A DNA stretch of 64,000 bases from Undaria pinnatifida (Eukaryota > Sar > Phaeophyceae > Laminariales > Alariaceae). Below, in pieces: positions 1-10,300 of this stretch. The stretch is taken from positions 4,030,859-4,094,858 of the forward strand of contig JABAKD010000016.1 in NCBI GenBank assembly GCA_012845835.1, written 5' to 3'. Under the pieces are notes generated by a model that saw only the letters and a list, made by a program, of their open reading frames with translations, was not told the DNA's origin and did no database searches. How positions within the stretch are numbered: position 1 is the first letter of the stretch; every line of letters begins with the position of its first letter. The translations under genes were made by a program, and so were the position numbers.

Positions 1-239
1 GAATCTCCTGGAAGGAGTAGGAAGGTCGTCAAGCCCCATACGTGGCCCATGTGCGCGAAAATCGCAAAAGTCGGAAGAGGTGACCGGGAGCCCACCCAAG
101 GCATTACGTTCGGTGCGGGGCATTAGCGCAACCAAGCCGACACCCGGAATCGGAGAGGAAGGAGTGTGCAGCCCGCAAGCCCTTATGAGGTATATGCCAC
201 CATCCTCAACAGGGGTGAGACTCGTCGAACCAGTGCGGT

Positions 240-620
240 CATGTCCGGTGGCAGGCTCCGGTAAGCGAGACAGGAAGTCGGCGTTGCCGTTCGCGCTTCC
301 TTTCCGGTACTCGAGTGTGTAGTCAAACGCGGTGAGGAACTCGAGCCATCTTTGGACTCGGGCGTTGTGGCCCTGCACTTTACCTATGCTTTCCAGTGCC
401 TTGTGGTCAGAGAATATGCGGAACTTGGTCCCCCAAAGGTAGCCGCGGAGGCGTTTGAGAGTTCAAATGATGCTTCCAGCCTTCAAATCAAGAGGAGTCC
501 AATGCCTTTCCGAGTCTAGCGCAGTTCGGCTGATGTACGCGATGGGTTTTATGAAGTCGTCCGTCTGCTCCTGTTTGAGAGCGGCGCCGAACCCGTCGAT
601 GAAGACTTCGCAATACACGT
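240..620 (-). pseudogene. RNase H domain of the retrotransposon
   Basis: Pieced from minus-strand frames, the segment shows VFIDGFGAALKQEQ (first catalytic Asp with the GAAL strand), IAYISRTALDSERHWTPLDLK (the catalytic Glu helix), FRIFSDHKALESI (catalytic Asp) and the characteristic end EYRKGSANGNADFLSRLP. These are the standard Ty3/gypsy RNase H landmarks, in order and spacing. At least one stop (within AGSII before TLKRL) interrupts the domain. Downstream towards base 1 the sequence remains coding-like but ends before any HHCC integrase motif. Confidence 0.8.
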
Positions 621-849
621 GAAACGTGAAACGGGCGTAAGCCGTCGGTGACGGCGTCTCAAGAGGGGAAAACGAGGACCGGCGGGGTCGTGAGCTCCGC
701 CAATATTTCTCGCACCAACTTCTTCAAAGCAGGCGTCAATGAAAACTTAACCCCCTTCCGGAGGAGCGCGTTAATCTGACGAAATCTCTTCGACAAGTTG
801 GGCAAAAAATTGCGGTAATAGTTGACACCACCCTCATGAGTGCGCGCAC

Positions 850-1660
850 CTGATCAACGTCTGTGGGCATCGGCATATTGGTCAATGCCGACACTTTTTC
901 TGCGTTTGGGCGTAAGCCTGCTGGGGAAATGGAGTGGCCTAGAAAGTCGCATCGGTGGCACCCAATCGCGCCTTCAAGGGGAAAGCTTGATATTATGATT
1001 TAGGAGGCGCTCGAAGAGGGACCCAATCGTCCGAACATGCGCTACCGGATCGGAATCGAACACGATGGCATCGTCGAGGTATGCTTCCACCTGTTTCAAG
1101 TCCTGGATCACCTCATTGATGACCTTGACGAACCACCCAGGCAAGGCGCTGCTGTCCTGAGGCATAACGAGCCACTCGTAGAGGCCTGTGGGTGTGCATA
1201 ATGCTGTAAGGGGAACTGTGTCCTCGTGTGCCGTTATCTGGCGGAACGAGGAAATCAAGTCGAACAGGGAAAACACCCGACCTGAGCCTAAGGAGTCCAG
1301 AACCTGGTCCACGCGGGGAACCAGCAGTTGGCTAAGCTTGCTAATTTGGTTGAGCTTCTTGTAGTTTACCGTGATCTTCACGCCGCCAGATTTCTTTGGG
1401 ATGACCACCAGTGGGCTCGAATACGGTGAAGTCGAGTGCTGCATCAGCCCAGCCGCGAGGTACTGGTTGAGGATCGCGTCAACTTCTTCGGACAGTATAG
1501 AACTTATGCGATGGGGCCGTGAAGTGACCGGAGCGCTGCCCTCCAGACCGATATTTCGAAGGGCATCAAGGAGCAAGACCTACAATCCGTCTTCGAGATG
1601 GAGACCACGTCAGAAAAGTCACCGAGCACATCCCCCAGTTGCGCAATGGCCGGGGGGTCC
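850..1660 (-). pseudogene. Reverse transcriptase, Ty3/gypsy type, frameshifted
   Basis: The main frame is 1576-974. It contains the primer-grip side motif (SPYSSPLVVIPKK), the first catalytic Asp in FSLFDLISSF, the PQDSSALPGWF fingers/palm segment, and the catalytic AYLDDAIVF with the YxDD pair. The preceding frame (1893-1504) supplies the usual N-terminal FSDVVSISKTD lead. After 974 the thumb and connection continue in another frame (LGHSISPAGL, then NAEKVSALTNMP). At least two frameshifts therefore interrupt the domain. Catalytic residues are retained, so the damage is by indels rather than active-site substitution. Tentatively, the phrasing resembles brown-algal gypsy elements. Confidence 0.85.
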
Positions 1661-2388
1661 CAACCAGGGTCGTGTAAGTCGAACGAAATCTCCCGCAGGT
1701 GCGGCGGGAGTCGGGCCCAGATGCGTAGAAACGCAGAACGCTTGGTTGGGTTCAATCGTTCCATTAGCGCCGGCGAGGACAACGGCACGGTGGGAGCTGC
1801 CACCTCCGTGTCAGGCGAGCGCGCGACCGCAGAGACCTGACTTTCCAAAGTCTGGCCAGGGTGGGGCCCCGCAGCGTGGGTGGTGTGTTGCAAGGCACCC
1901 AGCGGACGCGTGAAATTGGGGTGTCGGCGACCCCGACGAGGTCGCCTGGCTCGAGGTCTTCGACACCTGTTAAGGGAAGCACCAGTCGCCCTGAAGCAAC
2001 GAAATGCTTCTGCCCCGAAAGAATGTCCGGCTGCGGCAGGGTGTCGACAGAGTAGTGTCCTGTGAGCGCAGGGGAGCCGTTACTGCGCACCAAGTTGACC
2101 GCGAGCAGCTGGGGCTCGTCCGACAAGGCGACACTTGTAGTGCTATCATAGAGGAGGTGGAAAGCACCGTTTGTAGCTGCGGGGTCGACGGCATAAGCCG
2201 CTACGCCTGTTGTGGCGTGGCGGGACAACGTCAGCTTGCCCAAAACCCCATTATCGAGGGGACGAGGGGGCAAGGCGCGGTACGAACGGGTATTGAAGCG
2301 CACCCAGCTGTCGCGGCTCAGCAAGACAGCGTGCTGCCATGACCGGTGGAGGGACCACGCATGCCCACACCGCGAGAGAGCACGTCGG

Positions 2389-2625
2389 TTATTTTTCGCG
2401 GAAAAAATGGACGCTCAGGCGGATGCGGGTCGCGGTCCGTGAAGGGGTGGATTCGCCAAAACCACCCCAGGAGCGAGGGCTGCTGGGCCTCCCGCACGCC
2501 GATGAAGCGGCGCCTACCAGTAGCATACGGTCCAACACGTCACGTCGGATGAAGGTTTGGGGGAAGCCAGTATCGAGGAGCGCCACACACCTGTAAGCCG
2601 CAATGATGTCCCCTCCGCTACGTAT
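2389..2625 (-). pseudogene. Retroviral-type aspartic protease region
   Basis: The minus-strand frame gives IIAAYRCVALLDTGFPQTFI. The ALLDTG motif, preceded by a hydrophobic strand and followed by a FI..DVL stretch, is the active-site loop of pepsin-like retroviral proteases; the catalytic Asp codon is near 2572-2574. The frame stops at 2389. Just upstream, the NADAR-linked frame ends at a TAG at 2618. Moving from that frame to the protease frame needs removal of one T from a short run near 2625. This is either a decay indel or, less likely, a programmed shift. The segment from 2389 down to about 1.9 kb continues in yet another frame (2324-1764) with no domain I can name. Confidence 0.7.
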
Positions 2626-2932
2626 TGCAATCTCGGTAGTGAAAGAAAACGTCTTCCAGCGTCACGGTACCCCCGGCGAGGCAGGGGCCGTGTTCTGGCA
2701 GCGCACGGCCTGAGACACCGTCAAAAGCTATCTCCAAAACCTGCGGACTTTGGTCGGCGGGTGTGCCCGAAAAATAGGCCGAAATACCCGAAGGAGGGCC
2801 TTGGCAAGCGCCGACCGCGGTCCCCGAGCGCGACGGCGGCGAGGACGAGATTTCGTATATTTCAGCATTCCCGATGGGGCTGCGGATCTGACGAGGGGAG
2901 GCCGGGTGTGGCGACCCGGCCTCGCTGTCGCA

Positions 2933-3386
2933 AATTGCTTCGCGAACGGCAGAAAGTGCGAGCAAATTTTTCCCTCTCCACTTGTGTGGGTTCTGGGCTC
3001 GGGGGTCGTCCGCCCGGAGACCAATACCCCGCACTGGGTCCAGGGGGCTGGTCTTGGCCAAAGGTTTGTTGCCAGTGCTCAAAAGGTGAAGTTTCATCGC
3101 TGGATTCTGCGTGAATTTGGCGTAGGTGCAAGATAACACGGCACTTTGCTTTTCCCTGTCCCAAACAGCGGAGTTAAAGTTGCGCACGCCTCGACCGACG
3201 CGTTTGTGTGTGCTTGGGTCAGGCGATGACATGATGCTCTCCACTGCGCGATGGTCTTTGAAAAATCTTGGCCTTTTCGGCCATCCTATACTGCTCCGCG
3301 CGAGAATATGATACGTCGCCCACGACGAATGACGAAGGGGACCACTTCGAAAAGTAGGACGGCCGTTGCCAGAACAACACCACGTT
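2933..3386 (-). pseudogene. NADAR (YbiA/DUF1768-like) domain inside the retrotransposon, frameshifted
   Basis: The frame from about 3386 to 3258 carries the domain's opening pattern: FW then SKWSPSSF, then SYSRAEQYRMAEKA, matching the conserved AEQY..KA signature. The frame from 3256 to 2933 continues with VWDREK, YAKFTQNPAMKLHLLSTG, a SPLD..RGIGL loop and HKWRGKNLL. The two halves are joined by a one-base insertion in an A run near 3257. The C-terminal GKNLL motif lacks about two residues compared with the usual GKNLLG form, and the Trp normally before GIGL is Arg. NADAR proteins hydrolyse N-glycosidic bonds, in riboflavin-intermediate clean-up or removal of ADP-ribose from guanine in DNA. 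Here the domain sits between gag and protease and is probably inactive in this copy. Confidence 0.8.
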
Positions 3387-4017
3387 GTCTGCGGAGTATT
3401 CGAGAGAAGGGTCAAAAGTCGACGGTGCCAACCCGTCGGAGGCCGTGTTAGAAATATGGGTCTGCAATGTCCCCGTCTGAGAACAGTAGTTCTCGGCACT
3501 TTGGGCCCGTAGCGTCCCCCTCTGGGAACGCTCGGCCTCGAGAGCACGACGAGTCCGAACCCACGGGTGCTCGCGTCGTGGTCTTGTCGCTCTTTGGCGT
3601 AAAACCGCAAGAAGCAGCTCTCGCTGCGCCCGAAGGGGCAGAGGGCTCGGAGCTGTTTCTGTTTGACGAGAGGCGCGATTCTTCCGTACTTCCACGGAAA
3701 TAGCGTCCAGCTGATCGGGCTGGAGGCCGTGGCGTCACCACTGGCCCGTTCCGCAGTGTCGGATCTCTTTCCTGTACCACTGGGGCAGACGTAGCCTGAT
3801 GCACGTGGGTTAGCGTGCCTAAAGACGAAGCAGGGCCAGTAGACCCTGTGGGCGTCTTCAAGAGCGGGCTTCGGGCAGCAGGTGGTAATATATTTCTTGC
3901 CCGAGGAGGCTTGTTTCCGTTAACCCTCTTGGAGAAAGGAGACGAGATAGCTAAGCTTGTCGACCCCTCCTTGATGGGAAAAAGGATAGAGCGCCCGCCA
4001 CTATCGGGAGGAATCAC
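3387..4017 (-). pseudogene. Gag-like N-terminal region of the retrotransposon
   Basis: An open minus-strand stretch of about 190 codons (4017-3448) precedes the NADAR domain. It is rich in Ser, Pro, Arg and Thr, as expected for a disordered gag or linker region. I see no CCHC zinc knuckle and no recognisable capsid fold. The call rests only on position upstream of the protease and RT. It overlaps another open frame (3695-3219) that carries the start of the NADAR domain, so frame changes have occurred here too. It could instead be untranslated leader or unrelated sequence. Confidence 0.35.
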
Positions 4018-5604
4018 CGGATCGAGCCTAAAAAAAAACTCGGTGTATCGATGTATCAGAGGGGCTGGCTTTTCCGCACCTCAAACCAACCGCCTCGTCG
4101 GGAAGAAGTAGAAGAGATGAACCCGCTCGCGTATGAGGGCGACGCGTCGTCACCGCAGCCTTTTTGCTGCGCGACGCGTGCCTGTTTTCTCTCGATATAA
4201 CATTTTGTGTTCGCTCTTTTTTGCTCATTAAAGATTGAACACGATATCACTTTAGTAAAAAGTACTACTACTACTGCTGTAGAACACTCACGCAGGCATG
4301 AAGTATTATTATTTGTGGTTCAACAGACCAAAAGTAGGAGACTAGTTCAGATTAGTCATTATTGTGGTTCGGCAGACAAAGTGGGAAACTACTTCAATAC
4401 CAAAACACCAAACGATACCACTTACAACAACAGCAGCAGCACTGTACATTATGTCGAGATTTTTCCGGTACAACTGCTACTACTCTGTAGTCGTAGTACA
4501 TGTCTGTGCTCGTAGTACATAAGACCTGGTACTTGATACCAGGGATGAAAAAATGAACAAGCTAATGCCTAGCCGTAGTATGTAACAAAGTGCAAAATCA
4601 ACTATTATTAATACCTACTGTAGATAGATTTACTACTACTACTACTACTGTTATAGTGTGCTGCTGTGTGTGTTGGTGTGGTGCTTAGTGATAGTATCAT
4701 AATTTTGGGTTTTAGTCGGTTTGGTTTGGGAAAAATAAAGGTTATTAAGCTCGCCACACTTTCACTCCCCCAACATATTATATTATATATTTCCGTGCCC
4801 ACCGCCGTGTGTTTCAATTTAACTCCTCCATTGTATTCGCATAATCAGACGTATCCCGCAGCTTGCTAAAATGGGTACCGACCCACTCTAAATTCATCAA
4901 CTCACAGCTGACAGCTGACGTGTTTGTTAGTAGATTTTTTTCCAAACATTAGTTAAATCCCCCCCTGTGAGAGAACCCCCAAGGAAGGAAGGGTGAATGA
5001 AGCTTCGATTCACAAACAAGAAGAGTACACAAGATACCTTTTTTGAGACGGTGGAGAGAATCCATGACATATCTGACGTCTATCTGATATTATTGTCATC
5101 GGGCGCATACAGTTACTACACAGTAGTCTGTTGCACAACAATGTATGTTGATGTGGAGGATCTGGGATCGATATTTTTGTTTGGATTGCTGCCTAGCAGA
5201 GGCGTTGGAGCTACCCAGGTGCATGCATTGCCCCCTTCATGTTTAGACTATTGAATAGTAGAGTATTTTATAACTAATTTTCAAGGACGTCAGCCGTGAG
5301 TTCGACGAATTTCAGGTCAATACTCATCTTTGCAAGCAAGCTGCGTTTATTATTCGGGTATCTTCGGTATCTTTTTTTTTCTTGCTGCACCTACAAGCAG
5401 TAGCAGTGGTAGCATATAGTCTTGATAAATATGTAGTAGTAGTCCAACATGAGGACAGACTAAACCTGAGGTATGTATGTCCAATAAGTTCCTTCCCCCC
5501 GCTTTTCTCCCCTCAGGGCCTGTGTGTGACATATTAGACTAGTAGTCTATATCTGTCTGTATAGACTAGATCTAGACTAAATAAAACGCAAATAAATGAA
5601 TCTG

Positions 5605-5636
<32 letters not shown>

Positions 5637-6111
5637 GGTGGTGGTGGTGTGGTGGTGGTGGTGATGTATGTCGACTATGCAGACAATGCACGTCGTTCTG
5701 TATCGACGCGAAAAAGCATTCATACTCCAGTGCTACCTGCCAGTGGGTGTTACCGACTCACGAGAAAATACAAGTTCTGCACGCACGGGAGAAGAAGTCT
5801 GGCCGAACCAATATGGGATCAACGTGCGTTCGTTGTTGTACGTATAGACCTAGTCATATACGTAGTCTAGACCACGTATAGAACAATTGGATATTATTGT
5901 AGCCTTGGCAATTGTTGTGACACACCTTTTGCCCAGCTCGCAGTTAGTTTTGCTGGCCTGCGTGCGAAGCACGTAGTCAATCAAGCAGAGTCAGCGCTAC
6001 AGGGTCAAGGTTTGATACAGCAGTTTGGATTTGTTGGGGCAGGGCTAGACTTGCTTCTTTGGAAGAAGTCGTACCCAAACCTAACTCCAGCTGCTGCTTG
6101 CTGCAGTAACA

Positions 6112-6282
6112 ATGCCACACCTTGTCGCAAAAGCCCAAAAAGCTGAAAATAAACCTGTCAACAGCTCACTGCCTGGAGACCTTGTTTTAGCGCTCAAGGA
6201 AGAAGACCAGGAAGAGTCAATCAAGGAACGGCTGAAAGGACCCACAAGACCATCCGATCACCGACCACCGAAAATGACTTAG
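6112..6282 (+). CDS. Small ORF of 56 residues, doubtful
   Basis: An ATG-initiated frame runs 56 codons to a TAG at 6280-6282. The product would be charged, with Lys and Glu clusters (KEEDQEESIKERLK) and a Pro-rich end. No family is recognised. There is no evident splice site or promoter. It could be a fragment of a mobile element or chance; the amino-acid mix is somewhat more protein-like than nearby frames, the only reason it is listed. Confidence 0.15.
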   Translation: MPHLVAKAQKAENKPVNSSLPGDLVLALKEEDQEESIKERLKGPTRPSDHRPPKMT

Positions 6283-7326
6283 AAAAACACCAAACGGCAG
6301 ATCTACGAACAAGAAAACCCCGGCTCTGGCAAGCTCTGATTAGAAACAAAAAGACAGCTCTACTCGTACTTGTACGTATTCTGAAACAGTCGCAGCTATC
6401 GCAAGCTCGACGCTTCGACTCTCGACGCTTTATTGAGGGCTCTTCGTAGGTCTAGTCGTCACTCGTGGCTGGTCTCGCGCTCATAAACATAGACTGCGCT
6501 GAGTGCACGAGGTGTATGCCTATGATGTACGACGCCTGGTAAATAGTACTACTATACTGGTGGTTGGTACGCATCAGTCCAGACTGCTGCTAAGTTGTTT
6601 TGTTTTTTGTTGTTGTGTATTCGAGGGTAGGGCGTCAATCTAGGCTGCATTGAGGGAGCCTGGTGTCGCCTCTCAATCCCTACTTGTTGACTTGTTGTGT
6701 ATTTTCGCGTGCACATAATTTTTCAGATACTACTCGTAGATTTCAGTTAGTCTACACGTAGGAGGCCAGCTCTATTTTAATTTCTTCGAAGGTCTGCCTC
6801 CCAAACGATACACTGACTATGGACTGAAATTTAAGGACCGTTTACAGTTTATACTACTAATAAAACTATCATTATACTCACGGACAGACTGTTTTTTTTT
6901 TTCGCCGCAAGTATATGATACAACCATGGTTGTTGCAAGTTGAAGATATTTCTTTTGCGGGGCAGGATTTTTCCCCATGATATGGCAGAACAAACAGCAA
7001 GATGCCACATGCATGACTACCGCGCGGGGAGTCCTCGTTCGCGATTCCCCGTTCATCCGCACCCGAGAGCTGTCCAGATGGGAGATAGGGAGATCGGCGG
7101 GAAGAGAGAGAACTCTATCAGTAAAATAGGCTCTACGTTTGTTTGTACCCCACACCACCATAGCCACATCACTCCACACCACCCCCACACCTCACACAAC
7201 GCCAAACCTCCTCCACATCAGATTCTCCAGACCAAAAATCAGCTCCACGCGGCTCTTCTTGCAGCAGGCGGCAAGCAGCAGCAGCTGCAGGCAGCAAGCA
7301 CCAGCGCGTTTCCACCGCAAGCACAG

Positions 7327-7347
7327 CAGCAGCAGCAGCAGCAGCAG
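7327..7347 (+). repeat. CAG/AGC microsatellite in the 5' leader
   Basis: About seven to eight CAG units lie immediately upstream of the start codon of the secreted-protein gene, within the presumed 5' UTR. Such a run is prone to length change and could influence leader structure. Its effect here is unknown. Confidence 0.7.
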
Positions 7348-7359
7348 AAAGAACAAACG

Positions 7360-10300
7360 ATGCCATCTTCTTCAACGATGTTCCGCCTGGCCACGGCAGC
7401 CGCGCTAGCCCTCTACCCGTCCCCGTTCTACACGGGCGTCAGGGCACAGGAGGAAGCCGAGCTCGATGACGAGGTCAGGCCGGCGCCTCCCTCCATCGGC
7501 GCCGACGTGCCGCTCGCCTACTTCGGTCCCGCCCCGTCCAGCATCGACAAACGCCTGGTAGGACCGGTGCAGCTGCTCCTTGCGGGCGTGATCGACGAAG
7601 ACTTGGCGACTATCCAGCTGCCGCTCTACACTGGGTACTACAAGGACGGTGAGTCGGGTGTTACACCGTGCCGGCGCGGCCGAAGTAAAGGGTGGGTGGG
7701 TGGGTGGGTGGGTGGGTGGGTGGGTGGGTAGGTAGCGGCTGCTACTACTGCTACTACTACTGCTACTACTGCTGTTGTGCTAGGTAGATAAAATGTCGGT
7801 ATCATATCTACTTCTTCTGTAGGTGTTCGTAGGTATGCGCGGCGGGTGGTGGGGCGCTGCGTGCCGGGTGCGTGGGCTGCGACAGGCTGGCTTTGCCGCG
7901 GGCTTTGGTTGTTTTGGATCCCAAGTTGATGTTCATGACCTCACCGAGATAGTGATCATGTCGAGGACCTCACCTGCTCTCTTGTGCGTACGGCTGCTGC
8001 TGCTGCTGTTATATCGGTTGGCTTTATAGCTGGTACCGTGGATATGTTGTTAACAGCGTACCAGCTATATCGCCAAATGTTAAAAACAATCATTTGGCCC
8101 ATGTTTTGTGTTGGTATGCCCGTTGACCGAGAGCTTCGCCGGCTCCGTGTGCTTCGTGTGATCTTCGTCCTTCCGACTTGCATGCATGCGTGTGCTGGTC
8201 CCGATTGCCGTATCTTCTACAGCACCCAGGCGACGACGAGTTGCAAAGAAAATCTCTCAAGAGAGAGCATATGCAACATGATGTATCAATAGCAGCAGCA
8301 GCTCTTTGCCGATGTACGAAGCGAGGCTTTGCTACGAAAAGCGATCAGTATGATCAGTATTTTTTATCTCTTCTCAAACACACCACGAACCAAAAACTCT
8401 TGTGTTTAGTCTAATACCTGGTACTTCGGAAGTATTTGTTGTAGGAAGCACCAGCCTCGCGCGCGAAACTATACAACAGCACTAACACGCCACACGCCCA
8501 CGCCCCAACAAAATGAATCCCAAGCCACAGCAGCAGCAATGGATATCGCACTCGCCCGCACATGAGAGATTGCCCCTCGCCAGCTTATTTCAGTGTTCTG
8601 CACACCGCACAGGATGCTTGCTGCCAGTATTCCTATACTATACCTACCTGGTACAGCCAAGAGTGTCGAATATATTTCAAAGTACAAACGCATGACATTA
8701 ATTTGTATGGCATAAATGATACGGCAATAAGAAGATACGAGCAAGCTGGCGATCCTCAATCGATTCAAGGCACAAAATAACGCGAAGACTACAAACAAAC
8801 ACACTTACTTGGCATTTGCTTGGAGTACCCAAAAAAAGCACTTGGGTTTATGTACCGGAAATTGCAAGATGTTCGCCAATGATTCTTCTGTTACTGCCCG
8901 CGTATCTTGGCAGTTCGTAGTCGGCGAATGTACGCCAGGCGGTGGACAACGTTTGAACCAACCACGCTCCGCCATAACGGCTCTAACGCATGCAAAGGAC
9001 ATATAATGGGAGGCGTGTACCCCCCCCCCCCCCCCCCACCCCGCCTTCGTGTCCGTGTGCGCATATCTTTTGTCTTTTTTCCCTGCAAAAGCATGCGCGC
9101 ACGGCACTTCTGCACCTACCCCAGGAAGAATGACAGATTAGTCTACACTACTAATGAATGGCACTTTGGTCCCATCAGACTATTAATATTATTCTATTCT
9201 GATACCATTTTATTTTTGAAGCCTTTTCATCCCCGACGTCATGGGCGCGGGGGGGGGGTGCAACGGGCGTATACCAGCAACATCAACAAAAATGCACTCC
9301 CTATTAATAGCTGCTGGATAGCTGGTTTACGTCCTTTTTAGAGTAACTAGGATGGGCAGATAGATACATGCTCGCGTGGTCATACGTTATTGCGTGGTCA
9401 TTAACTGACGCGGCGCTATATCGCCACCAATCAACTCGGTCGCTGTCGTTCGTCGGCCCCGCCGTCACTCTCTCGTTAGCCTGACGTATCATACTAGTCA
9501 CGTTGCGGAAGACAAAGCTAAGTTATACTTCGAACTGTGGACTATGTACGAGTATTAACAGTCAGATTTTACTGGCAGCAGGGAGGGGCTTTATACTGCT
9601 AAAAACATGTAACATCTGCACTGCACTCTAAATGTACGTAGTTTGGGTGGGTGCAGTTCTGGTGTTGGTCCCTGCTCAACTCATGTTCCCTCTCATACTC
9701 GTACTACCGGCAAATAACAACGTTTATTTCTATTCTAGTTTCCGAGTGTTAATAGTGTGACGCCGGAAACGGTCGGTGCAGCTATTGCAGTTTTTACTAC
9801 TGGCAGAAACCGTTTTTTTCTATTCTAATATGAAGTTGTTTGTCCCGAAAACGTGGGTGCGACGCTAATAATAAGCGGGAAAAGGCCAATCAACCTTCTT
9901 TCCAGCTCCAAACACGACGGGTACTCTTAATTCCAAGTGATTTTTTGTCCGTAAAAAGCCCCGGTCCAGCTAATAAAGCCTAGGGCGGTCAATGTGCTTT
10001 TTTTTCACCTCCCGCTATAAACTCCACCTCCCCGCTCGACGGATTCTAGCCGCTACTTAATCGTCGCCGACTATTCTGAATCATTTTCCAGCTTGCCAAA
10101 CGTTGCCATGTTGGCTACAACTTCCAAGTAGTAGTTGTCCTCAAGATCTTGGTTGCACTCCTTAAGAGTTAATCTCAACTCAACTCGTCGTGAATAAGCT
10201 CGTCTGCTTGCCCACCCAGCCACCAACCCGTCCCCTGTGAACCCACCCCATTCTCGTATTGTGCTCATAACACTCTTCCAGATCCAATCATGAAGCATTA

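Larger units (their letters stand above)
1..4100 (-). mobile_element. Decayed Ty3/gypsy-type LTR retrotransposon, internal region, cut by the window edge
   Basis: Read on the minus strand, the order is a Ser/Pro-rich gag-like region (about 4.0-3.4 kb), a NADAR domain (3.39-2.93 kb), an aspartic protease (about 2.62-2.39 kb), reverse transcriptase (about 1.65-0.85 kb) and RNase H (about 0.61-0.24 kb). PR-RT-RNase H is the Ty3/gypsy order, so integrase and the 3' LTR should lie left of base 1. The reading frame changes several times through single-base indels, for example near 3257, 2625, 1550 and 970, so this copy cannot make an intact polyprotein. I could not find the 5' LTR; the right boundary at about 4.1 kb is only where coding-like sequence stops. 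Assignment to Ty3/gypsy is firm; the family within it is not known. Confidence 0.85.
4101..7359. other. Intergenic spacer between the retrotransposon and the secreted-protein gene
   Basis: No confident gene is seen. It holds short trinucleotide runs (CTA/CTG near 4265 and 4630), a GTT then GGT microsatellite at about 5606-5665, and one arm pair of a short inverted repeat. The left arm (about 4889-4920) and the right arm (about 5286-5312) share AACTCAC[A/G]GCTGAC in opposite orientation, making a possible 0.42 kb TIR element. From 6900 to 7359 is the presumed promoter and 5' UTR of the next gene, ending in eight CAG units just before its ATG. Confidence 0.5.

Noticed and set aside
2618-3610. 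330-codon minus-strand frame as an intact gene
   Set aside because: Only its middle encodes NADAR, and the domain start lies in another frame; it is part of a decayed retroelement.
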